The position numbers were made by a program, and so were the translations under genes. The notes beneath the pieces were generated by a model. It searched no databases. It had not been told where the DNA came from and saw only the letters and a list, made by a program, of their open reading frames with translations. From Aeromicrobium marinum DSM 15272 (GTDB lineage Bacteria; Actinomycetota; Actinomycetes; Propionibacteriales; Nocardioidaceae): 64,000 nt of DNA. Location of the stretch: contig NZ_CM001024.1 of the NCBI RefSeq assembly GCF_000160775.2, forward strand, positions 1,489,712 through 1,553,711, written 5' to 3'. This document shows positions 51,116 to 59,921 of this stretch, one piece after another. The stretch's first letter is position 1. Each line of letters opens with the position of its first letter.

Positions 51116-51990
51116 CGGGTGACCTCGCGGAAGATCTCGGACAACGGTGGGCGGGCGCGGGCGATCTCGACCACGGGACCGTGGTCGACCACCAGGCGCG
51201 AGAGGGCAGCGGCGTCGATCCCGTCGAGGTCGACCAGGGCGACCGGGCCGTCGACGTCCAGGACCTGCAGGCCCTGCACGTCGCGCAGCCAGGCCGCGTC
51301 GGCGCCCTGCATCTCGATGCGGTACCGGTCGGCGCCGCGGCTGCGCAGGTCCTCGACCGGTCCTGCGGCGACGACCCGACCTGCCGACAGGATGACCAGG
51401 TCGTCGCACAGCCGCTCCACCAGGTCGAGCTGGTGACTGGAGAACAGCAGCGGCAGCCCGGCGGCCTCACGCGTCAGCAGGTCGACCATGGAGTCGACCG
51501 CGACGGGATCCAGTCCGCTGAACGGCTCGTCGAGCACCAGGGCCCTCGGCTCGTGGACGAGGGCCGCGGCGATCTGGACGCGCTGCTGGTTGCCCAGCGA
51601 CAACGCGTCCAGGATGTCGTCGGCACGGTCCACCAGCGAGAAGTGCGAGAGCAGCTCCTCGGTGCGAGCGGAGGCCTGGGCACGCGAGAGCCCGTGCAAC
51701 CGGGCGAAGTACACCAGCTGCTCGGCGATCGGTGCGCGCGGGTACAGACCGCGCTCCTCCGGCATGTACCCGAAGCTGCGGCGGACCTCCGCGGTGATCG
51801 GGTCGCCGTTCCAGAGCACCGTGCCGGCGCTGGGGGCGAGCACCCCCATGATCATGCGCATCGTGGTGGTCTTCCCCGCACCGTTGGCCCCGACGAATCC
51901 GGTGGTCCGGCCGGGCTGGACTGAAAAGCTCACGTCGTCGACGACGGTGGTGTCACCGTAGGTCCGCGTGAGGTTCTGGACGTCGATCAT
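51112..51990 (-). CDS. ABC transporter ATP-binding protein (NatA-like)
   Basis: 292 residues. Walker A GANGAGKTTT, Q-loop region FGYMPEERGLYP, a signature LSLGNQQRVQIAAAL, Walker B ALVLDEPFSGLD and switch His FSSHQ. The family's usual LSGGxxQ signature is LSLGNQQ here, as in NatA-type exporters. The extra C-terminal 80 residues are typical of this group. Operon with the permease; a hairpin (52036-52074) separates it from the response regulator. Confidence 0.94.
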   Translation of the reverse strand: MIDVQNLTRTYGDTTVVDDVSFSVQPGRTTGFVGANGAGKTTTMRMIMGVLAPSAGTVLWNGDPITAEVRRSFGYMPEERGLYPRAPIAEQLVYFARLHGLSRAQASARTEELLSHFSLVDRADDILDALSLGNQQRVQIAAALVHEPRALVLDEPFSGLDPVAVDSMVDLLTREAAGLPLLFSSHQLDLVERLCDDLVILSAGRVVAAGPVEDLRSRGADRYRIEMQGADAAWLRDVQGLQVLDVDGPVALVDLDGIDAAALSRLVVDHGPVVEIARARPPLSEIFREVTR

Positions 51991-52035
51991 GGCTCCACGC
52001 TAGGCAGCGGGAGGGCTTCGACGCATCGGCCGACG

Positions 52036-52074
52036 GGACCCGACCGGCCTCATCCGGAGGGATGAGACCGGGTC
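52036..52074. terminator. Hairpin between the response regulator and the ABC operon
   Basis: CTCATCC / GGATGAG (52049-52055, 52060-52066) with further imperfect pairing of the flanking GGACC- and GGTCC-rich arms, beginning 6 bases past the response regulator stop. No T-run. Confidence 0.5.
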
Positions 52075-52079
52075 CGACC

Positions 52080-52730
52080 TCAGTCCATCAGGCCGTTCTC
52101 GAACGCCAGGATGACGGCCTGGACCCGGTCCCGGACCTCGAGCTTGGCCAGGATGTGCGACACGTGCGACTTCACGGTGGCGGCGCTGACGTACAGCTCG
52201 CCCGCGATCTCGGCATTGCTGTGACCACGGGCGAGCAGGACCAGCACGTCACGCTCCCGCTCGGTCAGCTCGTCGAGCCGGCCGTCGGCCTCGGGGGCCG
52301 CACGCGACGTCGACCGCGCGATGACCCGCTGGGTCACTTCCGGCGCCAGCAACGAGTGGCCCTCGGCCGCGAGCCGGATCGCCTGCACGAGGTCGTCCGG
52401 GGGGCAGTTCTTCAGCAGGAAGCCGCTGGCACCGGCCTGCAGCGCGGCGAACAGGTGCGCGTCGTCGTCGAAGGTCGTGAGGATGAGGACCTTCGGCGCC
52501 CCGCCGGCCGCGACGATCTGCTCGGTGGCCGAGATGCCGTCCGTGCCCGGCATCTGCACGTCCATCAGGACGACGTCGGGCGCCAGCTCGGCGACACGCT
52601 GCACCGCCTCCGCCCCGTCGCGTGCCTCCCCCACCACCTCGATGTCGCTCTCGGTGGCCAGGATCATCGAGAACCCCGTGCGGACGAGCTCCTGGTCGTC
52701 CACCAGCAGCACCCGCACCGGATCGGTCAT
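52080..52730 (-). CDS. NarL/LuxR-family response regulator
   Basis: 216 residues: receiver domain (VLLVDDQELVRTGFSMIL, phospho-Asp in DVVLMDVQMPGTDG, Lys in LLKNCPPDDL) and a C-terminal LuxR helix-turn-helix (LTERERDVLVLLARGHSNAEIA, HVSHILAKLEVRDRVQAV). It overlaps the sensor kinase stop (ATGA) and heads towards the ABC exporter, which it may control. Confidence 0.95.
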   Translation of the reverse strand: MTDPVRVLLVDDQELVRTGFSMILATESDIEVVGEARDGAEAVQRVAELAPDVVLMDVQMPGTDGISATEQIVAAGGAPKVLILTTFDDDAHLFAALQAGASGFLLKNCPPDDLVQAIRLAAEGHSLLAPEVTQRVIARSTSRAAPEADGRLDELTERERDVLVLLARGHSNAEIAGELYVSAATVKSHVSHILAKLEVRDRVQAVILAFENGLMD

Positions 52731-53986
52731 GACTCCTCCTCCACCGGGACGCGGACCCGCACGCGGAACCCGCCCCGGGGCCGCGGGCCGATCTCGACCT
52801 CGCCCGCGTGCATCGCCGCCCGTTCGCGGATGCCGGTGAGACCGAAGCCCCCCGAGGTCGTCGGAGCCGCGGCGCCGCGCCCGTCGTCGAGGATCTCGAC
52901 CTCGACGTGACGGTGGCCGGGGTCCCCACCGAACCGGGTCGTCACGGCGATCGCCCGGGCACTGCTGTGCCGTCGGGCGTTGGCGATCGCCTCCTGGGCG
53001 ACCCGGAACAGCGAGACCGCCACCGTGGCCGGGACCTCGAACGGGGTCCCGACCTGCTCATGGGTCACCACCGGGGCGCCGGCCGGGTCGGCCAGACCCG
53101 CGATGTCGGCCAGGCCCGGTTGCGGACCACGGTCGGGTCCGCCCTGGTCGTCGTCGCGCAACAGTCCGACCAGCTGGTGCATCTGGTTGACGGCCTCACG
53201 GGACGACCGCTCGATGGTGACGAGTGCCCGCTGGGCCACCTCGGGGCTGTTCGCCAGGCTGCGCGCCGCCCCCGAGGCGTGGATGCCGATGCCGCTGATG
53301 TGGTGGGCCACGACGTCGTGCAGGTCGCGGGCGATCCGTACCCGCTCGGTCTGCACGGCCCGTCGGCGCTCGGACTCGCGCAGCTCCCGCTCGCGCCGGA
53401 TCTGCTCCTCGACGATGCTGCGCCTCCGAGCGCTCAGCCACGAGGCGTGGCCCCACGCGATCGCTCCCCCGAAGTACACGGCGTTGATGACCAGGGAGTA
53501 GATGATCAGGGCGGCGGCCGGCGTGAACAGCCCGGTCGTCGGCTGGTCGGGGAACGTGTCGGGCCGGGAGAAGACGATCGCGAGCCACACGAACATGGCC
53601 ACCACGACGGCGACGGTCGTCACGACGAGCTCGCGGGTGCGGCGTGACCAGGCCCAGGCCGAGTAGAGCGAGGCGAAGAAGGTCATCTGCAGGGTGAAGA
53701 TGCCGACCATGCTCTCGAACCGTTCGCCGATCACCACGAAGATGACGGCCTGCAGGGCCAGCGTGGTCAAGGGGTAGCGGCGGCGGCCGGCCAGCACGAT
53801 CCCGGCGAGGACGAACCACAGGTGCGCCTCCACGCCGCGCCAGCCGAGATCGGCGTCGTACGCGCTGCGCCAGATCTCGACCGACAGCACGCCGAGCGCC
53901 GCGGCGACGACCGCGATGACGGCGTCGTTGCGCAGCTGCCCCGGTGTCGGAGCCGGTCGGGTCCAGTCGCGGTCCACCGAGATCAC
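52727..53986 (-). CDS. Sensor histidine kinase (NarX/LiaS-type, HisKA_3)
   Basis: 419 residues: about five hydrophobic helices in the first 180 residues (sensor region without a large extracellular loop), a coiled stretch, then RIARDLHDVVAHHISGIGI with the phospho-His (HisKA_3) and an ATPase domain ending EILDDGRGAA and GFGLTGIRERA. Sensing in the membrane, as in LiaS/DesK relatives. GTG at 53986 lies 7 bases after TAGGCT (53994-53999), divergent from lipA. Confidence 0.94.
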   Translation of the reverse strand: MISVDRDWTRPAPTPGQLRNDAVIAVVAAALGVLSVEIWRSAYDADLGWRGVEAHLWFVLAGIVLAGRRRYPLTTLALQAVIFVVIGERFESMVGIFTLQMTFFASLYSAWAWSRRTRELVVTTVAVVVAMFVWLAIVFSRPDTFPDQPTTGLFTPAAALIIYSLVINAVYFGGAIAWGHASWLSARRRSIVEEQIRRERELRESERRRAVQTERVRIARDLHDVVAHHISGIGIHASGAARSLANSPEVAQRALVTIERSSREAVNQMHQLVGLLRDDDQGGPDRGPQPGLADIAGLADPAGAPVVTHEQVGTPFEVPATVAVSLFRVAQEAIANARRHSSARAIAVTTRFGGDPGHRHVEVEILDDGRGAAAPTTSGGFGLTGIRERAAMHAGEVEIGPRPRGGFRVRVRVPVEEES

Positions 53987-53993
53987 ACCCGAG

Positions 53994-54021
53994 AGCCTAC
54001 GTTGACCGGTCGGCGTAGGGT
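53994..54021. promoter_or_regulatory. Divergent leaderless promoters, sensor kinase and lipA
   Basis: TAGGCT (53994-53999, minus) is 7 bases before GTG 53986; TAGGGT (54016-54021, plus) is 6 bases before GTG 54028. Confidence 0.6.
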
Positions 54022-54027
54022 GGGAGG

Positions 54028-54966
54028 GTGAGCATCGCCCCTGACGGACGCAAGATGTTGCGGCTCGAGGTCCGCAACGCGGAGACGCCGATCGAGAAGA
54101 AGCCGGCGTGGATCAAGACGCGCGCGAAGATGGGCCCGGAGTACAACGAGCTGATGCAGCTGGTGAAGTCCGAGGGTCTGCACACGGTGTGCCAGGAGGC
54201 GGGCTGTCCCAACATCTTCGAGTGTTGGGAGGACCGCGAGGCCACCTTCCTCATCGGCGGCGAGCAGTGCACCCGCCGGTGCGACTTCTGCCAGATCGAC
54301 ACCGGCAAGCCGCAACCGCTGGACCGTGACGAGCCCCGCCGGGTCGCCGAGTCGGTAAGGGCGATGCAGCTGCGCTACTCCACGATCACCGGTGTGGCCC
54401 GCGACGACCTGCCCGACGGCGGTGCCTGGCTCTACGCCGAGACCGTGCGACAGATCCACGAGCTCAACCCCGACACCGGGGTGGAGAACCTCATCCCCGA
54501 CTTCAACGGCGTCCCCGAGCTGCTCACCGAGGTGTTCGAGTCCCGCCCCGAGGTCCTGGCCCACAACCTGGAGACCGTGCCGCGGATCTTCAAGCGCATC
54601 CGCCCGGCCTTCCGGTACGAGCGCTCGCTCGACGTCCTCACCCAGGCCCGCGACTTCGGCCTGGTCACGAAGAGCAACCTGATCCTGGGCATGGGTGAGA
54701 CCCGCGAGGAGGTCTCCGAGGCGCTGGTCGACCTGCACGACGCCGGCTGCGACCTCATCACCATCACGCAGTACCTGCGCCCGTCCAAGCGCCATCACCC
54801 GGTGGAACGGTGGGTCAAGCCCGAGGAGTTCGTCGAGCTGGCCGACGAGGCCGCCGCCATCGGCTTCGCCGGCGTCATGTCCGGTCCCCTGGTCCGCTCC
54901 TCCTACCGGGCCGGCCGCCTCTACCAGCAGGCTCTCGACGCCCGCGCCGCCGCCGCAGCCGGCTGA
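54028..54966 (+). CDS. lipA: Lipoyl synthase
   Basis: 312 residues, radical-SAM enzyme with two [4Fe-4S] clusters that insert sulfur into octanoyl groups. [12 protein letters not shown] holds the auxiliary cluster and CTRRCDFC the CxxxCxxC radical-SAM cluster; the C-terminal VRSSYRAG carries the serine ligand of the family. GTG 54028, 6 bases after TAGGGT. It works after LipB on sucB lipoyl domains; erpA is a possible cluster donor. Confidence 0.97.
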   Translation: MSIAPDGRKMLRLEVRNAETPIEKKPAWIKTRAKMGPEYNELMQLVKSEGLHTVCQEAGCPNIFECWEDREATFLIGGEQCTRRCDFCQIDTGKPQPLDRDEPRRVAESVRAMQLRYSTITGVARDDLPDGGAWLYAETVRQIHELNPDTGVENLIPDFNGVPELLTEVFESRPEVLAHNLETVPRIFKRIRPAFRYERSLDVLTQARDFGLVTKSNLILGMGETREEVSEALVDLHDAGCDLITITQYLRPSKRHHPVERWVKPEEFVELADEAAAIGFAGVMSGPLVRSSYRAGRLYQQALDARAAAAAG

Positions 54967-54991
54967 CTCCCCCTCACCTAGACTGACCCGC

Positions 54992-55699
54992 ATGTCTGCA
55001 GGTACCCCCGAAGCACCCACCGGCCGCATCGCCCAGATGCGGCAGGCCTACACGATCACCAAGCGCACCGACCGCACGATCGGGTTGCGCCTGCTGTTCT
55101 GGTTCCTGCTCGTCGGCGGCATCGCCGCCACGGTCAACCTGGTGCTGTTCGGTCCGTCCATCATCGGCATCCCGCTGGCCGTGCTGTTCGGTCTGCTGTC
55201 GGGCACCCTGGCCGCCCTGATCGTGTTCGGGCGGCGGGCCGAGAAGGCCGCCTATGCGCAGGTCGAGGGACAGACCGGCGCGGCTGCGAGCGCGCTGCAG
55301 ATGCTGCGCAAGGGCTGGAACGTCAAGCCTGCCGTGGCGTTCACCAAGCAGCAGGACATCGTGCACCGTGTGGTCGGACGGCCCGGCGTCATCCTGGTCG
55401 GCGAGGGCAACCCCCACCGGGTGCGGCAGCTGCTGGCCGCCGAGAAGCGCAAGCACGCGCGGATCGTCGGGGACGACATCCCGGTGCTCGACCTGGTGGT
55501 CGGCAACGAGGAGGGCCAGATCCCCCTCACCAAGCTCAACCGGCACGTGCAGAAGATGAAGAAGACCATCAAGCCGGCCGCGCAGACCTCGGTCATCAAC
55601 AAGCTGAAGGCCCTCGACGCCATGCGTCCGGCCGCCCCCATGCCGCGCGGCCCCGTGCCGACGAGCATGAAGGGCGCCCGCAAGATGATGCGCGGCTGA
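54992..55699 (+). CDS. DUF4191 membrane protein
   Basis: 235 residues: MRQAYTITKRTDRTIGLRLL opening, two transmembrane helices (LLFWFLLVGGIAATVNLVLF and a second at GIPLAVLFGLLSGTLAALIVFG), then a basic cytoplasmic part with KGWNVKPAVAFTKQQDIVHRVVG and GEGNPHRVRQLLAAEKRKHARI. DUF4191 is actinobacterial, always next to lipA; role unknown. ATG at 54992 follows TAGACT (54979-54984) by 7 bases. Confidence 0.93.
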   Translation: MSAGTPEAPTGRIAQMRQAYTITKRTDRTIGLRLLFWFLLVGGIAATVNLVLFGPSIIGIPLAVLFGLLSGTLAALIVFGRRAEKAAYAQVEGQTGAAASALQMLRKGWNVKPAVAFTKQQDIVHRVVGRPGVILVGEGNPHRVRQLLAAEKRKHARIVGDDIPVLDLVVGNEEGQIPLTKLNRHVQKMKKTIKPAAQTSVINKLKALDAMRPAAPMPRGPVPTSMKGARKMMRG

Positions 55700-55706
55700 C
55701 CGGGCC

Positions 55707-56075
55707 CTACCGCTGACGCGGGACGTGGATGACCCGCGAGCGGGCGGCGAGGTCGTGCAGGCCGCGCTTGTCCTCGGTCATCACCACGGCGGGCAGCACG
55801 GTCAGCAGCAGTGCCGTGCGCAGCAGCGCGCGGGGGACGCCGATCGGCGCGGAGTCAGGTCCTTCCACCCCGAGCCGCATGACGCGCTTGCCGATCGAGA
55901 CGCCGATGAGCCCGGTGAGCACGCCGACCTCGACCAGGAACACCGCCGAGATGACCAGGTTCTCGGTGATCTCGGGCGGGTAGCCGACCCCGAAGAGGAG
56001 GGCGGCGGTCAACGCGGCGACGGCCCAGTCGATGACCAGCGCCAGGAGACGACGTCCCAAGGTGGCTTCCTGCAT
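55707..56075 (-). CDS. RDD family membrane protein
   Basis: 122 residues: GRRLLALVIDWAVAAL supplies the Arg-Asp signature of the RDD family, with four hydrophobic helices and TGLIGVSIGKRVMRLGVEG and a C-terminal KRGLHDLAARSRVI. Some RDD proteins are ion exchangers; role here unknown. ATG at 56075 lies 6 bases after TAGGGT (56082-56087). It is between DUF4191 and glnA, as in mycobacteria (Rv2219A). Confidence 0.92.
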   Translation of the reverse strand: MQEATLGRRLLALVIDWAVAALTAALLFGVGYPPEITENLVISAVFLVEVGVLTGLIGVSIGKRVMRLGVEGPDSAPIGVPRALLRTALLLTVLPAVVMTEDKRGLHDLAARSRVIHVPRQR

Positions 56076-56121
56076 GCGTCGACCCTAGTGCGGCACCACC
56101 GGGCCGCTCGCCGAGGGACTT

Positions 56122-56175
56122 GTAACATGACCGAAACAAACCGGTGACGGTCGGGAAACTGCTCGTGCCTAGGTT
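56122..56175 (+). promoter_or_regulatory. GlnR boxes and -10 of glnA
   Basis: Two half-site pairs: GTAAC-n6-GAAAC (56122-56137) and GTGAC-n6-GAAAC (56144-56159), separated by exactly 6 bases, reproduce the actinobacterial GlnR consensus gTnAC-n6-GaAAC repeated twice. TAGGTT (56170-56175) is the likely -10, so the boxes would centre near -42. The pattern predicts nitrogen control of glnA by an OmpR-type GlnR. Confidence 0.88.
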
Positions 56176-56249
56176 CGAACCGTGCGGGAACGACGCGTCC
56201 CGCTTCGCCTATCCGACGAACTGCGCCGCGCTGCGGCCGAGGAGGACCC

Positions 56250-57671
56250 ATGTTCGGCAATGCCGACGAGCTGTTCAAGTTCATCAAGGACGAGGGTGTC
56301 GAGTACGTCGACGTCCGCTTCACCGACCTCCCGGGCATCCAGCAGCAGGTGACGCTGCCGGCCTCGACCTTCGACGCGTCGATGGTCGAGAACGGTGTGG
56401 CGTTCGACGGCTCGTCCATCCGCGGGTTCCAGACCATCGACCAGTCCGACATGGTGCTGTACCCGGACATCAAGACCGCGTACGTCGACCCCTTCAAGCG
56501 TCGCAAGACCCTGGCGCTCGACTTCTTCGTGCACGACCCGATCACCGGTGAGGCCTACTCGCGCGACCCGCGCAACGTGGCCCGCAAGGCCGAGGCGTAC
56601 CTGGCCACCACCGGCATCGGCGACACCGCCTTCTTCGCGCCCGAGGCCGAGTTCTACATCTTCGACCGGGTCAACTACGGCACCAGCGCCAACAAGTCCT
56701 TCTACGAGATCCAGTCGACCGAGGCCGCCTGGTCGACCGGCGACTCCCTCGACGACAACCGTGGCTACCAGGTCCGCTACAAGGGCGGGTACTTCCCCGT
56801 CGCGCCGACCGACAAGACCGCCGACCTGCGCAACGACATGATGAGCAACCTCGCCTCGGTGGGCCTGGAGCTGGAGCGCGGCCACCACGAGGTCGGCACC
56901 GCCGGTCAGGCCGAGATCAACTACAAGTTCGACACGCTGCTCAAGGCCGCGGACGACGTCATGAAGTTCAAGTACATCGTGCGCAACACCGCGTGGGCGA
57001 ACGACAAGACCGTCACCTTCATGCCGAAGCCGATCTTCGGTGACAACGGCTCGGGCATGCACGTGCACCAGTCGATCTGGAACGACGGCAAGCCGCTGTT
57101 CTACGACGAGGCCGGCTACGGCGGCCTGTCGGACCTGGCCCGCCACTACATCGGCGGCATCCTCAAGCACGCCCCGTCGCTGCTGGCGTTCACCAACCCC
57201 TCGGTGAACTCCTACCACCGTCTGGTGCCGGGCTTCGAGGCCCCGATCGCGCTGGTCTACTCGGCCCGCAACCGCTCGGCCTGTGTCCGCATCCCGATCA
57301 CGGGCGCGAACCCCAAGGCCAAGCGCATCGAGTTCCGCTGCCCCGACCCGTCGGCCAACCCGTACCTGGCGTTCAGCGCCCTGCTGCTGGCCGGTCTGGA
57401 CGGCATCAAGAACAAGATCGAGCCGCCGGCCCCGATCGACAAGAACATCTACGAGCTGCCGCCGGAGGAGTACGAGGCCATCGACATGGTCCCGACCTCG
57501 CTCAACGCGGTGCTCGACTCGCTCGAGGCCGACCACGAGTTCCTGACGGCCGGTGACGTGTTCACGCCCGACCTGATCGAGACGTGGATCGACTACAAGC
57601 GCACCGAGGAGATCCTGCCCGTGCAGCTGCGCCCGCACCCGCACGAGTTCGAGCTGTACTACGACATCTGA
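56250..57671 (+). CDS. glnA: Glutamine synthetase type I
   Basis: 473 residues: ATP + glutamate + ammonia to glutamine, dodecamer. GS motifs: [42 protein letters not shown], the ATP-binding [25 protein letters not shown], and the adenylylation loop [13 protein letters not shown] with the target Tyr, marking it GSI-beta, regulated by GlnE. ATG 56250 has a Shine-Dalgarno (GGAGGA). GlnR boxes upstream, a terminator hairpin downstream. Confidence 0.97.
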   Translation: MFGNADELFKFIKDEGVEYVDVRFTDLPGIQQQVTLPASTFDASMVENGVAFDGSSIRGFQTIDQSDMVLYPDIKTAYVDPFKRRKTLALDFFVHDPITGEAYSRDPRNVARKAEAYLATTGIGDTAFFAPEAEFYIFDRVNYGTSANKSFYEIQSTEAAWSTGDSLDDNRGYQVRYKGGYFPVAPTDKTADLRNDMMSNLASVGLELERGHHEVGTAGQAEINYKFDTLLKAADDVMKFKYIVRNTAWANDKTVTFMPKPIFGDNGSGMHVHQSIWNDGKPLFYDEAGYGGLSDLARHYIGGILKHAPSLLAFTNPSVNSYHRLVPGFEAPIALVYSARNRSACVRIPITGANPKAKRIEFRCPDPSANPYLAFSALLLAGLDGIKNKIEPPAPIDKNIYELPPEEYEAIDMVPTSLNAVLDSLEADHEFLTAGDVFTPDLIETWIDYKRTEEILPVQLRPHPHEFELYYDI

Positions 57672-57680
57672 TCCGCCCCC

Positions 57681-57728
57681 GGTGGTTGAGGTGCGAGGGC
57701 GCCCCTGCGCCCGAGCCTCGAAACCACC
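57681..57728. repeat. Short palindromic repeat (GGTGGTT...AACCACC) after glnA
   Basis: GGTGGTTGAGGTGCGAGGGC on the left pairs imperfectly with GCCTCGAAACCACC on the right around a small GC-rich centre. I recall very similar GGTGGTT-type palindromes as dispersed repeats in several Actinobacteria, but cannot check here. It marks the end of the core block. Confidence 0.65.
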
Positions 57729-57741
57729 GCCTACCAGCATG

Positions 57742-57773
57742 ACGCCCCCGTCGACCTCGGTCGGCGGGGGCGT
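57742..57773 (+). terminator. glnA terminator hairpin
   Basis: ACGCCCCCG / CGGGGGCGT stem (57742-57750 with 57765-57773), extended by a few further pairs with a G-T pair, followed by TCTG. About 70 bases after the glnA stop. Confidence 0.65.
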
Positions 57774-57870
57774 TCTGCGTCGGGCAACTGCCGGGCTGCC
57801 ATGCCACTGGTGTGCTCGACTCACCCTCGTAAGGCGACGACCTCCGACACGGCAGGAGAGTGCGGCTCAG

Positions 57871-58200
57871 TTAACCCGTGGCGACCGCGACGACAGCCGT
57901 GGTGAGCGTGGCAACAGCCATCACCAAGGTCATCCAGGCCAGCCGGAACGTAGCCGCGGCGACTCGCTCCGACTGTTCGGCCGCTCTCATGGCAGCCTCC
58001 GCTGAACCGACAGCTGCCGAGGCGGCTCTTCCGGATTCTGATGCCGCATGCTCTGCCGCAAGCATCGCCTTGGCTTCCATGATGACTTGTACCGTCTGAA
58101 AGTCCGGTTGCCGTCGGTTGACGAAGTAGCCCTGGATCAGCGCCTTCTCGTCCATCTCCCAAAGCGTTTCCACGAAGGACTTCCCGCTCTCGCTATTCAC
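57871..58200 (-). CDS. Small membrane-tail protein beside the restriction-modification island
   Basis: 109 residues: polar/acidic N-terminus (VETLWEMDEKALIQGYFV), a long Ala/Glu-rich helix (EAKAMLAAEHAASESGRAAS) that could be a coiled coil, and one hydrophobic C-terminal helix (LAWMTLVMAVATLTTAVVAVA). I recognise no family; its base use is more AT-rich than the core. GTG at 58200 lies 6 bases after TAGCGT (58207-58212), which supports it as a real gene. It is divergent from hsdM. Confidence 0.7.
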   Translation of the reverse strand: MNSESGKSFVETLWEMDEKALIQGYFVNRRQPDFQTVQVIMEAKAMLAAEHAASESGRAASAAVGSAEAAMRAAEQSERVAAATFRLAWMTLVMAVATLTTAVVAVATG

Positions 58201-58453
58201 GCGGTCACGCTATTACCGGACTGGGTCAGTCCTTGTCAGAACCGTTGATGCAGCTCGTCTCGCTCCCGGCGAAGACCGGTCGCGACCAAGTTCGCTGGGC
58301 GCCATCTGAGGCTTCGTGGCATCGTCAGCATGACGAAAGCTCGAATCCCCGGGTTCACTGGCGTCCGAAGCTGAGACGGCTGAACGGCATACGCACAATC
58401 GACCGGCCAGTTGGGCTGGTGTCGATGTCCGCGTCTGCACCACTCGCTCGAAC

Positions 58454-58459
58454 TAGAGT
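58454..58459 (+). promoter_or_regulatory. Leaderless -10 of hsdM
   Basis: TAGAGT is 7 bases before the hsdM GTG. The 266-base spacer from the divergent gene shows no other clear element; the -10 of the opposite gene is at 58207-58212. Confidence 0.6.
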
Positions 58460-58466
58460 GACGGCT

Positions 58467-59921
58467 GTGATCACGGGAGAGTTGAAGAGCACGATCGACC
58501 GCGTCTGGGACGCCTTCTGGTCGGGCGGCATCAGCAACCCGCTGGAGGTCATCGAGCAGATCACATACCTACTCTTCATCCGCCGCCTCGACGACGTCCA
58601 GACGCTGGCCGAGAGCAAGGCCCGGGTCACCGGCGGAGAGGTCGAGAACCCGGTGTTCCTGCCCGGCCAGGCACACCTGCGGTGGGGCCAGTTCAAGAAC
58701 ACCTCCCCCGAGGTGATGCACCGCACCATCGCTGACGACGTCTTCCCGTTCTTGCGTGGCCTTGGTGACAGCAGCACCTACAGCGAGCACATGAAGGACG
58801 CCCGCTTCACGATCCCCACGCCGGCGCTGCTGTCGAAGGTCGTCGACATGCTCGACGACATCCCGATGGCCGACCGCGACACCAACGGCGACCTGTACGA
58901 GTACTTGCTGTCGAAGATCGCGTCTGCCGGCGTCAACGGCCAGTTCCGCACACCGCGCCACATCATCGACCTGATGGTGCGCATGACGGCGCCTCAACCG
59001 CGTGACGAAGTCTGCGATCCGGCCTGTGGAACTGGCGGCTTCCTCGTCGCCGCGAGCGAGTACGTGCGGGAGACCCACGCCGACGCCCTGCTCGACGCCA
59101 ACCAACGCCAGCACTTCCATCACTCGATGTTCCACGGCTACGACTTCGACTCCACCATGTTGCGCATCGGAAGCATGAACATGCTGATGCACGGCGTCGA
59201 GTCCCCCGACATCCGGTACCGCGACTCCCTCTCCGAGGGGGCCGCCGGTGACACCGAGAAGTACACGCTCATCCTCGCCAACCCACCCTTCGCCGGCTCG
59301 CTCGACTACGAGGCCACCGCCAAGGACCTCCAGCGCGTCGTGAAGACGAAGAAGACCGAACTGCTCTTCCTTGCGCTGTTCCTCAAGCTACTCAAGCCGG
59401 GCGGTCGCGCAGCCGTCGTGGTGCCCGACGGAGTGCTGTTCGGGTCCAGCAAGGCCCACAAAGAGCTCCGCCGGATCATGGTCGAGGAGCAAAAACTCGA
59501 CGCCGTCGTGAAGCTCCCGTCCGGCGTCTTCCGCCCCTACGCTGGCGTATCGACCGCGATCCTGTTCTTTACCAAGACCAACTCCGGTGGCACTGACGAC
59601 GTCTGGTTCTACGACGTCCGCGCCGACGGCTTCTCCCTCGACGACAAGCGCAACTCGGTCGAGGCCGACGACCTCCCGGACGTGCTGACACGATGGCAGA
59701 ACCTTGCGGAGGAGGACGACCGCGCTCGCACCGAGCAGTCCTTCCTCGTCCCGAAGGCCGACATCGTCGCCCAGGACTACGACCTCTCCCTCAACCGTCA
59801 CAAGGAGATCGTCCACGACGAGATCGAGCACCGTGCCCCGCTCGAGATCATCGCCGACATCGAGATCCTCGAAGACGAGATCGCCAGAGGCCTAAGTGAG
59901 TTGAAGGCGATGTTGTCATGA
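58467..59921 (+). CDS. hsdM: Type I restriction-modification DNA methyltransferase (M subunit)
   Basis: 484 residues: N-terminal HsdM_N domain (MITGELKS-like start with GELKSTIDRVWDAFWSGG), then an N6-adenine methyltransferase with SAM motif DPACGTGGF (184-192) and catalytic NPPF (272-275). GTG at 58467 (VITGELKSTID) matches the usual first residues; the frame stays open to 58233 but that part is not HsdM-like. It modifies adenine with HsdS and is part of the R2M2S complex. The stop overlaps hsdS (ATGA). Confidence 0.95.
   Translation: MITGELKSTIDRVWDAFWSGGISNPLEVIEQITYLLFIRRLDDVQTLAESKARVTGGEVENPVFLPGQAHLRWGQFKNTSPEVMHRTIADDVFPFLRGLGDSSTYSEHMKDARFTIPTPALLSKVVDMLDDIPMADRDTNGDLYEYLLSKIASAGVNGQFRTPRHIIDLMVRMTAPQPRDEVCDPACGTGGFLVAASEYVRETHADALLDANQRQHFHHSMFHGYDFDSTMLRIGSMNMLMHGVESPDIRYRDSLSEGAAGDTEKYTLILANPPFAGSLDYEATAKDLQRVVKTKKTELLFLALFLKLLKPGGRAAVVVPDGVLFGSSKAHKELRRIMVEEQKLDAVVKLPSGVFRPYAGVSTAILFFTKTNSGGTDDVWFYDVRADGFSLDDKRNSVEADDLPDVLTRWQNLAEEDDRARTEQSFLVPKADIVAQDYDLSLNRHKEIVHDEIEHRAPLEIIADIEILEDEIARGLSELKAMLS

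Noticed and set aside
58233-58466. N-terminal extension of hsdM by 78 codons
   Set aside because: The frame is open, but HsdM proteins begin at the MITGELKS-like residues, and a leaderless -10 precedes that GTG.
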